Source: Pseudoneurospora amorphoporcata (lineage: Eukaryota; Ascomycota; Sordariomycetes; Sordariales; Sordariaceae). From it: a DNA stretch of 64,000 bases. Shown here in pieces: positions 1 through 9,529 of the stretch (its first letter is position 1; every line of letters begins with the position of its first letter). The DNA is taken from the NCBI GenBank assembly GCA_033297205.1, contig MU859063.1, forward strand, positions 1-64,000, in the 5' to 3' direction. Under the pieces are notes generated by a model. That model searched no databases and was not told the origin of the DNA. It saw only the letters and a program-made list of their open reading frames with translations. The translations under genes and the position numbers were made by a program.

Positions 1-685
1 CTACGGGCCAGTCTTTCTTCTCTTTTCTTCTCGTAGAACCTTAATTGATTATCTTGGTGTCAGCACCTGCGTACCGCTCTGTTGTCCCCTTACACTGGGG
101 AGATTGGGATCGTCTCGAGATTGGGATCGTCTCGAGATTGGGATCGTCTCGTGGTACCTCATCAGCGTCTTTAACACTTCCAGTGTTTGGCTCGCTAGCC
201 GGTAGCGTCGGGAGGAGTTCGAGTAAGCAGTGCTGATAGCTGAAAGTCCGGCCGAAGTGAGGTTGAGTCTCGCAGCCTGCGGCCGCTAGGCATTCATAAG
301 GCTGATGCCAGGCGTTGAGGCTCTACTAAGCCTCGACAACCCTAACCTAAAATTGTGAGCAAATGTCCGTGTGACAACGGGCCAACCAAGTTACTAGGAT
401 ATATAAAGGCGGGGTTATATAACTATAGAGGCCAGTAAGATAGAAGACTAGAAGGCTTACAAGCTAAGAGGGCTCACGTTGTGAGCTAGGACAACATTAA
501 GAGTCTAAGGACATACGAGTCCTAGTCAATGGTAGAGATATAAGAAGATATCTAGAGAACCAACTAGCAAGATAGTTCGACAGTAGTTAATTAATCTTTA
601 TCACTGAAACACGTATAACGCTACTATACTTATTGTGAACCTTTTGGCTTCACTAAACAGCACTGATAGTCTTTACCTTCAACTA
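1..685. other. Gene-free, probably repeat-derived left flank
   Basis: No coding region can be supported. The stretch holds a 17-bp tandem repeat (101-151) and, from about 350 to 640, a TpA-rich segment with TATA-like words (around 401 and 415) that resembles a decayed repeat. It directly abuts the pogo-like element that starts at 686, so the transposon may have landed in an older repeat. I could not define LTR ends. Confidence 0.4.
101..151. repeat. Three perfect tandem copies of a 17-bp unit
   Basis: The unit agattgggatcgtctcg is present three times head to tail with no mismatch (101-117, 118-134, 135-151). No function is visible. The perfect identity suggests a recent local expansion. Confidence 0.95.
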
Positions 686-699
686 TCCCACTTAGGCAG
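686..699 (+). repeat. Left terminal inverted repeat of the pogo-like element
   Basis: TCCCACTTAGGCAG, immediately preceded by TA. It matches the reverse complement of 2483-2497 with one single-base gap and one mismatch at the first base. Confidence 0.65.
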
Positions 700-839
700 A
701 TCAGACTGCCGTTCGTCACAATTTTCCTTAATACTTATATATCCTCAAAATAGAGGGATTCCTTCTCTAGTCCCCAGTCGAGTAAATTCACAATATGCTT
801 TACGGCTTCTTTGCTTGTAAGCGTGGCCACTGGCTGGTA

Positions 840-2309
840 CTACCTGCTATCATTCTCCTCTTTTGCTTGTTTGTCCTCTTTGAGTTCCTGCCTCCAATCA
901 TCGATAACATTCTAAAGTACCTCCTCAGCGGTTTTGGGCTTTGTAGGTACTTGGTTCTCGTCAGCAGGGTTCAGAAAGTTCTCCAAGCTTATCCTGTCTC
1001 GTACGAGGATATAATGATTAACTTCTTTGAAGAGGTCCTCTACGTTATGCGGCATATCGGCCGCGGGGCTGACAGCCACCTCCTCTATGGCCAAGACACT
1101 CGATTGAATCCAACAGTTACGAATAACGTTAACTCTAACCTCCCCGTACTAAACTTGGAAAATCCACTTCAGTACAAGTCTTAGATTCATTTCAATAAGG
1201 AGAGTCATCTTCTCAGTAGCTGAAGATGGCTTAGCAAACTGCTGGCATATCCACTTGAGGAAGTGGCGACGGTAGTACGCTTTGAAGATGTTGATAATAC
1301 CTTGATCTATAGGCTAATAAAGAGACGTGACGTTGGCAGGGAAAAACTGAATGATGATATTCTTGGGTAGAGGTGAAAGCTTAACGGCAAGCTTATACGC
1401 AGAGTAGTTATTGAGTAACAAAAGAATAGTTTATTTGGGCTTCGTACGTTGGATATAGCAGTAGAACGACCGGAGCCATTCTTATATGATTGCGCCTGTT
1501 ATCTATATAGTCTTGTTGTTTCTCTAGACGATTTTAGCGCTATCAAAGTTGAACCCTCTTAACGCGTAAGGGTTCTTAAACTGCCCAATAGCCCAAATCT
1601 CAAATAAATCATTACTAGTATCATTTGTTATAGGAGCTAGTGAGATTCGTGATTTATCTTTCTTGATGCTGGGGCGAGCTTTAGATGCTAAACTAAATAA
1701 GACAGTACGCTGCTAATACAACCTTGTTTCATCCATATTATAGCAGTTCCTTTTGGTAATACCTAGCGCTTAGAGTCGAATCTCCTCCATCTTCTCTTCA
1801 GTATACTGGTCAGTTTTGAGCGCGGCGGCAGCTTCACCATAGAAGCCACGCTCGCAAATGTGAAAGCGCTCCCTAAACAATGCGTACTACTTCTTGCCAA
1901 AGGTAGAGCACATCTCTTCGTCAGCAGTTTCATTATTGCGAGCTTCAGGGTACTTCATCTATATCTCCCTAGCTTTTTCCTGCAAAAGCTTGACGGAGGT
2001 ACCTAGTCCCTGCACTTCGAGACCTAGCTGCCAGTTGTATAAGAGCTTCTCTAGCACAGGCCATTGCTCAACGCGTAGTTTCTTTTCTTTGGTCTGCGCA
2101 GACCGCTCGTCGATAAAAGCAAGCTTTGCGGGGTTCTTCTTCTTGTCGAGGTATCGAGAGATTGAGTAGTGGGGGACCGCGAGGCTCCATTGCGACATGA
2201 TGAACTGTTGTGCCTTCTTGATGGACGGACGGGAACTCTACGCGTCTGCCCACTTCTGGAGCTTCAAACGCTGATCCCAATTGAGAGTATCGTACTTAAC
2301 GCGAGGCAT
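840..2309 (-). pseudogene. Fot1/pogo-type DDE transposase, nonsense-mutated
   Basis: Reading from the ATG at 2309-2307, one frame runs to 840 and reads as a CENP-B/pogo transposase. It has an N-terminal helix-turn-helix (MPRVKYDTLNWDQRLKLQKW), a CENPB-type second DNA-binding region (KKLRVEQWPVLEKLLYNW), the first catalytic Asp in YNMDET near 1732, and a late TSLY-x-PIDQGI block near 1305-1325. The second acid block reads LLLLNNYSAY, with Asn where Asp is expected. In-frame stops lie at 2238, 1959, 1887, 1770, 1713, 1524, 1503, 1482, 1431, 1314 and 1149 (912 may be another), yet there is no frameshift over nearly 1.5 kb. Several stops replace the expected Trp or Gln (TGG or CAG to TAG), the C-to-T change RIP makes at CpA/TpG. 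The copy is inactive. Confidence 0.85.
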
Positions 2310-2482
2310 AGTCGGTTGTAGAGAAATAGAGAGTCGCTTACAAATTGTATGGAGAAGGAGGTCACTAGTAAACGAGCTGAGCAAAAGAGTTAAGTGTATA
2401 TACGGTCGAATGTGAGTAAAAAGAGGTGCAGGGAGGTGGTGGTGCAAAGAGGTAGGCTGGGCACCAGAATCTGGGCGACAGA

Positions 2483-2497
2483 CTGCCTAAGTTGGGC
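2483..2497 (-). repeat. Right terminal inverted repeat of the pogo-like element
   Basis: The reverse complement is GCCCAACTTAGGCAG, followed on the plus strand by TA (2498-2499). It pairs with the left repeat at 686-699. Confidence 0.65.
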
Positions 2498-3777
2498 TAG
2501 AATCTAGTCGAATCTGGAATTTTTTGCAATCCTAACCCTCTAGTCTGACGGCTCGTTGCACCTGTCAGATGCCAGAAATAGCCTGTCAGCCCCCCTGTTA
2601 ATGCACATTTTAGCCAATCAGCGTTGCAATAAGCAGTTTGCAGTCCCAGTATAGGGAGGTAAATGCGGCATCCAGTTGGCTGTGCCATAAGTAGGGTTTG
2701 TGCATCTGGGGGGGGTTGCAACTGCAGGGGTCATTACTGTATCTCTGGAACATCCACTACAGACAAAACAAATAAGCTGACAACGGAATCCTTCTGATCA
2801 TTCATCACATCCCACGCAATTCAACCGAATGACATCACCTACCTAGCTCATATCCCATAGGTATTTCACATGACGATGGCTGGGGAACTTGGCAGCTCAG
2901 CTTGTGCTTGGCTTCCATTGACGTTATCGCTCAAGATATACATAGGAAAGAGAGCGAGCAGGCAAGCAACATGAGCAACTACCCGACAGTTGGCAGCAAC
3001 AGGTGCGTTATTACCAAAGGCCGTGACCAAGTTCTCACACACAGTTCGACGTGTGCTCATCGGTGCCCATCAGTGTCCATCAGCTGCCCACCTTTTCCGT
3101 CCCGGTTGTCCCCAACACCGGGTTGCATGTGGAAGGCGGTAAAGACCAACAAGCCCTGGGATGGATGGATTCGAAATCGGATCCGCCAACCTAAACCCTC
3201 TCCATAGGCCCACAGCCAGACAGACATCCAGTGACAGCTCTCTTCTCACCGGCCGGCCCTCCACAGCTCCAGAGGGGACTCTGCCAAAGATATTCCAGCG
3301 ATATTCATAGACACGACTCATCACCTTCCAGAACCCCTCCAGATGCCTTTGTCTTGGTCGTGCCGGTGCCCTCAACGACCCACTGATCCATTCAGTTTCC
3401 ATCCATCTCCGTCCCCTACGGACCAATCCACCTACTGTCAGAAACACCCCCTGGACGGTTGCCTCTCCTGGACTGGTTTGTGAGCGGTTGGTGTGCTCAA
3501 GGAGTGGTCAAATGGCCACCAAGAAGAACCGCGCTTGATATGGTCTCCCCAAGCTGATCTTGGCAGCTATCTTGGCAGCACTTTACCGCTGCTGGCTGGC
3601 CCATCCGTGGTGTTTTCTGCCCCTGCTAAATAGTCCCAAGTCTGCTTCTACAATTCTGTTGGTCTTGGCCACCGCAACATCTCTCGACCTGTTCCATTCA
3701 CCTGTAAAAAAAACAACACACAAAGACTCTTACCCGGCACACAGGATCCAATCTGCTCAGCACAGTTGGGTGCTATT
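2498..3777. other. Intergenic region and upstream leader of the hydrolase-CorA gene
   Basis: No supported gene. Short open frames here have no recognisable content. A nine-codon upstream open reading frame lies at 3512-3538 (MATKKNRA, in a favourable CAAATGG context), about 240 bases before the chosen start of the downstream gene. If it is in the transcript it could dampen translation. Confidence 0.4.
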
Positions 3778-6700
3778 ATGGACAGCAATGGCTCTAGCGG
3801 CTCCACTGACAAGGCTGTAGAGCTCGAACCGCTACGGCCGCCCACCCGACCGCCTACGGTGGGGAGCGGCAGTGGGACGGCTACCGGCGAGTTCGAGAAT
3901 GCGGCAGCGGTCACGGCGGCGGTCGGCTTTCCGCCTCAGCAACGACAACAAACTTCCGGCCAAGACTCCCTTGCCGGCCGCTCCTCACAGGAAAGGGCCC
4001 GTGATGAAGCTAGGAAGGTCTTGCAAGGTCATCCCATCATGACCAACCTACGGAACATCTCCAAACCCACCGTGGGCAGCGCCGTCACTTTGGGCCTGGA
4101 CATCGAGCCCGGCTGGGCTGTCATTGACGGTGATGTCGGCGGTCACGGCTACAATGAGACCAAGGTCGACATCATCGCTGTGGCGTGTCCTGGCGCGGAG
4201 CCTCTTCATCCATGGACATGCGACCCGGTGGCCGACAGTGATTTTGAGTCATCGGAGAAACCTGGCACGCCAAAGTCCATGAGACCCCCTTATGTATGGA
4301 TTCAACAGGGAATCCGGAACAAGGACCCCACGATACGCGTGCTGGTGTACAAGCATCGAAGCCTGAGAGAAGGCATAAACATCGACATGCTGGCAACCGA
4401 CTTGTTGGATCACGTATTACAAATACGCCAAGGAGTGGTAAGACTCCCTTACCTAAAATCTTAGAATAGGAACCCACGTGTTTCGTTTCTGTTGCTTCTT
4501 TTTGAATTTCCAAGACTGATCGGCCTATATAGCGTCCGTCTCGTCCTCTCTTCTTCATTGCCCATAGCATTGGTGGCTTGGTAGTCAAGCGGGCTTTGCT
4601 CAAAGCCCATGAAGACGATCGGTACAAAGACATCAAGAATAATTGCCATGGCGTTGGCTTCTTTGGTATGGAACCCTTCCCTTCCTACCGCACTTTTAAG
4701 CATGTGCAAAAAGTTAACAAGACATGAAGCTACCCCCCATCGGGGTTCAAGTTACATGTCCATGAGGAACCTGAGGGAAAGCGTGCGCGAGTTGCTTCAG
4801 CTGCACCGGGCTCTACCAAACTCGATGATAAACCAGGTCAAGGTGAATACCAACAACAACCCTTGGCTGGACAAGATGCACGAGCAGTTTGTGGACATTG
4901 CAAGTGAACTCCGTATCTGGTCCTTTTACGAGACCATCGACAGTGAACTCTCCAACACGGGTGCCGACTTTGCCAGTGAGGTCAAGTTCACGGCTCCCCT
5001 GGTGTCGGTCAAGTCTGCGTTGCTCGAGCTGGCCAGGGAAGATGTCTTTGCCATCGACAACAGCCACGCCAACATTGCCTCGTTTGGGCCCAACAACATC
5101 TCCACCATGAATGATTTCCTCGAGGACCTGCATATGGCTGTGCTGAAGGCCAAGAGCCTCAGCAAGCATATTCATCACCCCCTGAGGCTGAAGGACCATG
5201 TCAGGGTGGAAATCGTCGGGTTCTATGAGGACCCAGACCCGGAATCGGACTCGAGCACTCGGCTATACGCAACCAAACCCCAGCTTGGCCAGTATCTCCA
5301 AAAAGGAGCTGAGCTGTTCTTGCAAGAGCGGCTGAGCAAGGTCCAACACAAACGCCATCTGCTTACACGGGCTTTTACACTCAAGTCCGCAACGGTAACG
5401 GAAACAGACGACGACGATGGCACCGGGCCGCCCTCCGAGGTGGACAGCGATGCCAGCAGTATCGGCAGCTTCTCTGCTCCGTCGTTGATCGTCGATCACG
5501 TTACCAGTACCGGGCCGGACTTTATGCATCCAGCAAACTTTCCACCTGGTCGACACAGCGCCGCCCATCACGCAAAGAAGAAGATTACCTGGATCCACGT
5601 CCCGTACAACAATCCCATATGGGCAAAGGTCAGTTTCGTTACCTCGGCTCCTCAAGTCTTACTTTTCTTTATGCCACCTATTGTGTTGCTAACCCCATAA
5701 CCACATCAGGAAGTCCTCCAGCGCATCCAAGAAACCCGTGGTCAAAACCTCCAAAAGCTTCTAAGCCGCGAACACTGGCAAACCAAACAAGTCCAAGGAC
5801 TCCAAGCGCAAAGCCAACCCTCGTACTTCAAGCCCTTTGCCTGCCTCGTCCCCGCCGACGCCCCCCTGCCTAATACCTTCCCCCCCTTCACGACCAGCAC
5901 GCCCCTGGCCGACAAACGCACCAGCCTCCTTCCCGGCCCGCGCTGCGTCTACACTTATTTGCCTTACCTTCACTTCGACACCTACTGCAACATAATCCGG
6001 CGGCGCAAACTAATCGAGAAACGGCTCGACCACGGACGCGCCAAGCCCGTGCCGGAGTACGTAGAAGCCCTCGACTCGTTAGAGCTGAAAGTCATATGGG
6101 AGTACATCGGCTTCGACCCGCCGCTGAACTGCCGGCGCACGCTGGATCAGTTTGCCTACCCTTCCTTGAAGGATACGCATGCGCGAGATGATGATCAAAT
6201 GCTTTATAAGCTTACGAAACATGATCAGTCGGCGCATAATGACAAGTCGCATTCGTCGATAAATAGGTTTGTGGTGGATCCGCCTAGTCGCCGGTCGGCT
6301 GTCACGTCCGTGTGCACTGCCAAGGGTAGCGAGCATGATGCCTCTAGGGAGGAATACGACGATACTTGCTCGGAAGACGAGTCCGAGTTCGACTTTGAGT
6401 GTGAGGTCAAGGATGGAAAACTGTTGATGGTTGATCAGCTGTGGTTGTGGGCGATTGATAACGATACGCTGGCTACCTTCTTCCCGAGACGGGAGTCGAG
6501 CCCGAAGGAAGGGACACTGTTCCAGCAGGCGGATTTGCGGAATATTGTGTATAATGAGCTCAATGGTGATTTGACGGGTAGGACGGATAACGCGCTGGAT
6601 CTGGCGGCGTTTATTGTGCTGCATGCGGTCATGGCGTTCGTGGAGCTGTCGACGCATAGGGATTTGGATATCTTTAGGATTTTCGAGGAGGCTATTGGGT

Positions 6701-7808
6701 TGTTGGTATGTACCGCCGCTTTGCTAGGTGAAATCAAAGGGGAAGAAGGCTAACATGATGAGAACAGGCCGAGCGAATGACGCAAAATATGCGCCGCTTC
6801 CGCACGCAGAATTTCATCAGCACCTCAGCCGACGACCTGGACGATGATGATTTCGGCAGCGGCAGGACGCTGTCGATCAAAGAGCGACACAAGCGCGAGC
6901 TGGAGAAGGCGGAGAAGGAAAACAGGGAGAACACGTCGGCACTGCTGGAGCTAAGAGATATGGAAGACGAGCTGTCGACGCTTCTCCGCTTGTTCGAAAC
7001 CCAGGAGGGCGTGGTCAACCAGCTCAAGGAAATCTACAACAACCCAAGCTTGAGGGAAATCACCAAGAACGGCCAGGGATATCTCGACAAGGCGATGGAG
7101 TATTTGACCGAGTATAAGCAGCTGACGGGCGAAATGCTGAAGAGGGTGGAGACTACCAAGAAGGATGTAAGTTTTCACTTTTTTCTTTTCATTCCCTTCT
7201 GAGACTGACTGTTTGTCCAGTACGAAAAAATGCTCGAAATGGCCCAGCGCCAAGCCCAAGTTGACGAAGTCCGGTGGTCGCGCCTGCAAACCGAGCTTGC
7301 AGCCTCGCAAAACCTCTCCGTCATGATCTTCACCACCTTCACCGTCATCTTCCTTCCCTTGTCCTTCTTCACCGGTATCTTCGGTATGAACACGCGCGAA
7401 TGGCACGACAACAACGGCCTCCAACCTGACGAGGAGGGCTTCGAACCCTCCACCATCCCAACCCTAGGTTACATAGGCGCCATCGCCCTGCCCGTCTCAT
7501 TCTTCCTGATCTTCACCTCCCTTGTAGCCGCCTTCTCGTCGCGGGTGCAAGGGATAAGCAAGAAAATCTTCAAAGCGGCTACGGGCAAGATTAAACAGGG
7601 GTATAGAGCGGTTCGAGCCGGAGCGAGGAAGATTGAGCCGGAGAGAAATAAGATACGCAAAGAAAGGAAGAAGCTGATGAGGAAGCGGGCGAGAGAGGAG
7701 GAGAGGGCGCGCAGACAGAAGGAGTTGAGTTATGACTTTTGGGCGGACGTGATGAATGCGAGGCATGAGAGGCATCAGATTCCGGATGTCAATAAACATG
7801 ATTATTGA
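3778..7808 (+). CDS. SesB-type alpha/beta hydrolase fused to CorA-like membrane domain
   Basis: Six exons fit: 3778-4437, 4533-4665, 4730-5628, 5710-6705, 6768-7166 and 7221-7808, giving 1224 aa. The start is the first ATG in frame (the open frame extends further up only through a TTG). Residues ~95-330 are a serine-hydrolase domain with nucleophile elbow FFIAHSIGGL (Ser232) and the following FFATPHRGSS block, as in the SesB-like effector domains of fungal NLR proteins. The C-terminal third has a charged coiled-coil region (exon 5) and then two hydrophobic helices flanking the CorA signature GMN (residues 1084-1086), ending in a Lys/Arg-rich tail. CorA proteins transport Mg2+ or Co2+ as pentamers; whether this fusion transports anything is unknown. 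The middle section is unassigned. The hydrolase face should be cytosolic. The stop is TGA followed by CTA and a long open frame. Confidence 0.85.
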
Positions 7809-8108
7809 CTAGCGGCGAAGGGGTGGGGTGGCTGGGGGTCTGCGTTAAGGGAAAGGCCGTTAGTGGAGGTGATTGAGGGGGAGGATGCCCCTAAGGGTGA
7901 GAACGGGATGGGAATGGGGAAGGGGAAGGAGCGGCAGCCGCGTCAGCAGCGGCAGGAAGAGGTGGTTAAAAGGGATAAAGGAAAGGAGAAGATGAAGGAT
8001 ACAGATGGAAACGGAGTGGAGGATATACCATTGATAATGAGGAGGCTGAAGAAGAGAAGCGGAAGAGTGCATGAGGAGGAAGAGGAGGAGGAGGGGCCAA
8101 GATGGTGA
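7809..8108 (+). other. Candidate stop-readthrough extension of the hydrolase-CorA gene
   Basis: The TGA at 7806-7808 is followed by CTA, the UGA-CUA context known to promote readthrough in fungi and animals. The same frame then stays open for 99 codons until TGA at 8106-8108. The extension is highly charged: a Trp/Gly-rich start (KGWGGWGS), a Lys/Glu/Gln-rich middle, and an acidic run ending EEEEEEEGPRW. It has no peroxisomal SKL-type ending and no membrane helix. A G-rich block sits 14 bases past the first stop base. Inference: a minority isoform of about 1324 aa. It could also be plain 3' UTR with low stop density. Confidence 0.5.
7820..7851 (+). promoter_or_regulatory. G-quadruplex motif just after the leaky stop
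   Basis: Four G-runs (7820-7823, 7825-7828, 7834-7838, 7849-7851) separated by loops of 1, 5 and 10 bases fit an RNA G-quadruplex. Its position directly 3' of TGA CTA is where structures that stimulate readthrough are found. The role is inferred. Confidence 0.4.
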
Positions 8109-9529
8109 TGCTCAGTTGACGGTGATGATGTCTTATGATAACGACATGACTGACTGGAGTTGACATGACGAGACATGCCTGACGAAGATAAAAAGTTGAA
8201 AGAACAGCGTTCTTGGATATACATTTTTAGAGAAAGTGTTTATATGGTTTGGATACCATGGATAATGACGAGTTGTACATGCAAACTCGGATATCTCTTG
8301 TGTTCAGCTGTGGCTGGCTATCCCCCATGAGCATGAAGTGTGAGGAGGAGATGAGGACAAAAGGAAGACTACAGGATCCAGGGTCATATAACCCGACGTA
8401 CTCACTTGTTCTCTGCAAGACAGCCCTCCGTGTGTAACATGTGTCGTTCGGCCCTTTCTTCTCATTGCCCGGCAACTTCTCCTGCGCAACCACCGGAGCC
8501 TCTTGTGCTACTCGCCTCTATACTCAGCCTCTAGGTCTAGGGTTTCCCAATCTCTCCAACTTCCTTTACCCCAGAGTGCCCCAGGTTCAGCCCCGGACGC
8601 CAGACACAGGAACATGAAGCGCCGTTACCTCGGGTCGCATTCGGGGGTCTCTAACTCGCTAACATCTCACCACCTGCTTCTCACCCAAACTTATTAAGAT
8701 ACCCCAGCGAACAAGGAAAGAAGCTTGTTCGGCTACCCTCGGCGTGTCGGGGTATTGGAAGTCCCCATGCCCCCCTTCCAAAAAGGAAAGAGTCAAATGG
8801 TGGGGTTCGCTCACAGGAACACGGAAACGTTCCCTGTGCCGGAGCCGCACAGACCGCATTTTCAAATTGTTGGACTCCAATTGGTCAGAAGAAGGGAGGG
8901 ACGTCATTGCGAGTTCCCCTGGTCCTGGATCACTTTTCTTGTCCGGGGCGTAGATAGACGCCGACTCTGCGGGGAACGCTGAATGTCACAGGGCTACCTC
9001 TACAGTGGACTCTTCATACTTTGCAAGGTAACCTTCCAAACCCAGCGAAGTCGGATCTGCTGAGGTGCCCAGAGGCTGTCCAAGACGGGATTTTGATCGC
9101 TCCCGCCCGGTCGTGTGTTATTTTCCTCAAGCAAGTCTTTGTCTTTTTCTTTTCTTTTATTGTCTTGGTTCCTCCTCTGCCTGGCTCTGGTATTTCCGAG
9201 TGAGCACATTTGTTGCCAAGGGATTGATTTTTCTCATTCTACACCCATTATTCTGACATAACAGTCAGTCAGGTACGCACGCATGACTCCTCGTTATCGT
9301 TGACTTCTCCCTTTGTCCAGTGTTTGTAATGTGACTTACAATCATGTCTTCGCCCTTGTACTAGATTTGTTTCACTCCTCCTCACGCTCATCCTCGGACT
9401 CATACAGCCACCACCACTCTCCCCTCTCGCCTGTTACCACGATATATCCAGTCCCAGCGACCGAGCAAGCAACCAACCGGCCGGGCAAACGACACACGGA
9501 CCCGACGCCCATACAGTAATACCAACACA
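8109..9529. other. Intergenic region and 5' leader of ETF-QO
   Basis: No gene seen. The last few hundred bases are pyrimidine-rich and probably transcribed as leader. A short 5' UTR intron is plausible at 9273-9320 (donor GTACGC, branch-like GTTGAC, acceptor GTCCAG). A six-codon upstream ORF begins at 9344. Confidence 0.4.

Larger units (their letters stand above)
686..2497 (-). mobile_element. RIP-damaged Fot1/pogo-like DNA transposon
   Basis: An 1812-bp element is bounded by imperfect inverted repeats (686-699 and 2483-2497) and flanked on both sides by TA (684-685 and 2498-2499), the target duplication expected for Tc1/mariner-pogo elements. Its minus strand encodes one degenerate transposase. 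Size, TA target and CENP-B-like transposase all fit the fungal Fot1/pogo group. Seen directly: ends, TA flanks and transposase motifs. Inferred: family placement and inactivation by RIP. Confidence 0.8.

Noticed and set aside
350..640. Solo LTR of a retrotransposon
   Set aside because: TATA-like words and TpA richness are suggestive, but no TG...CA ends, primer-binding site or target duplication could be defined.
840..2309. TAG reassigned to tryptophan in the transposase
   Set aside because: Several TAGs stand at expected Trp positions, but others replace Gln, a catalytic Asp is also changed to Asn, and host genes use TAG as stop. RIP explains all of it.
7749..7820. A short intron removing the TGA of the hydrolase-CorA gene
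   Set aside because: Possible GT...AG pairs are either about 25 bases long or lack a branch site at a proper distance. Readthrough is the simpler reading, though RNA data could overturn this.
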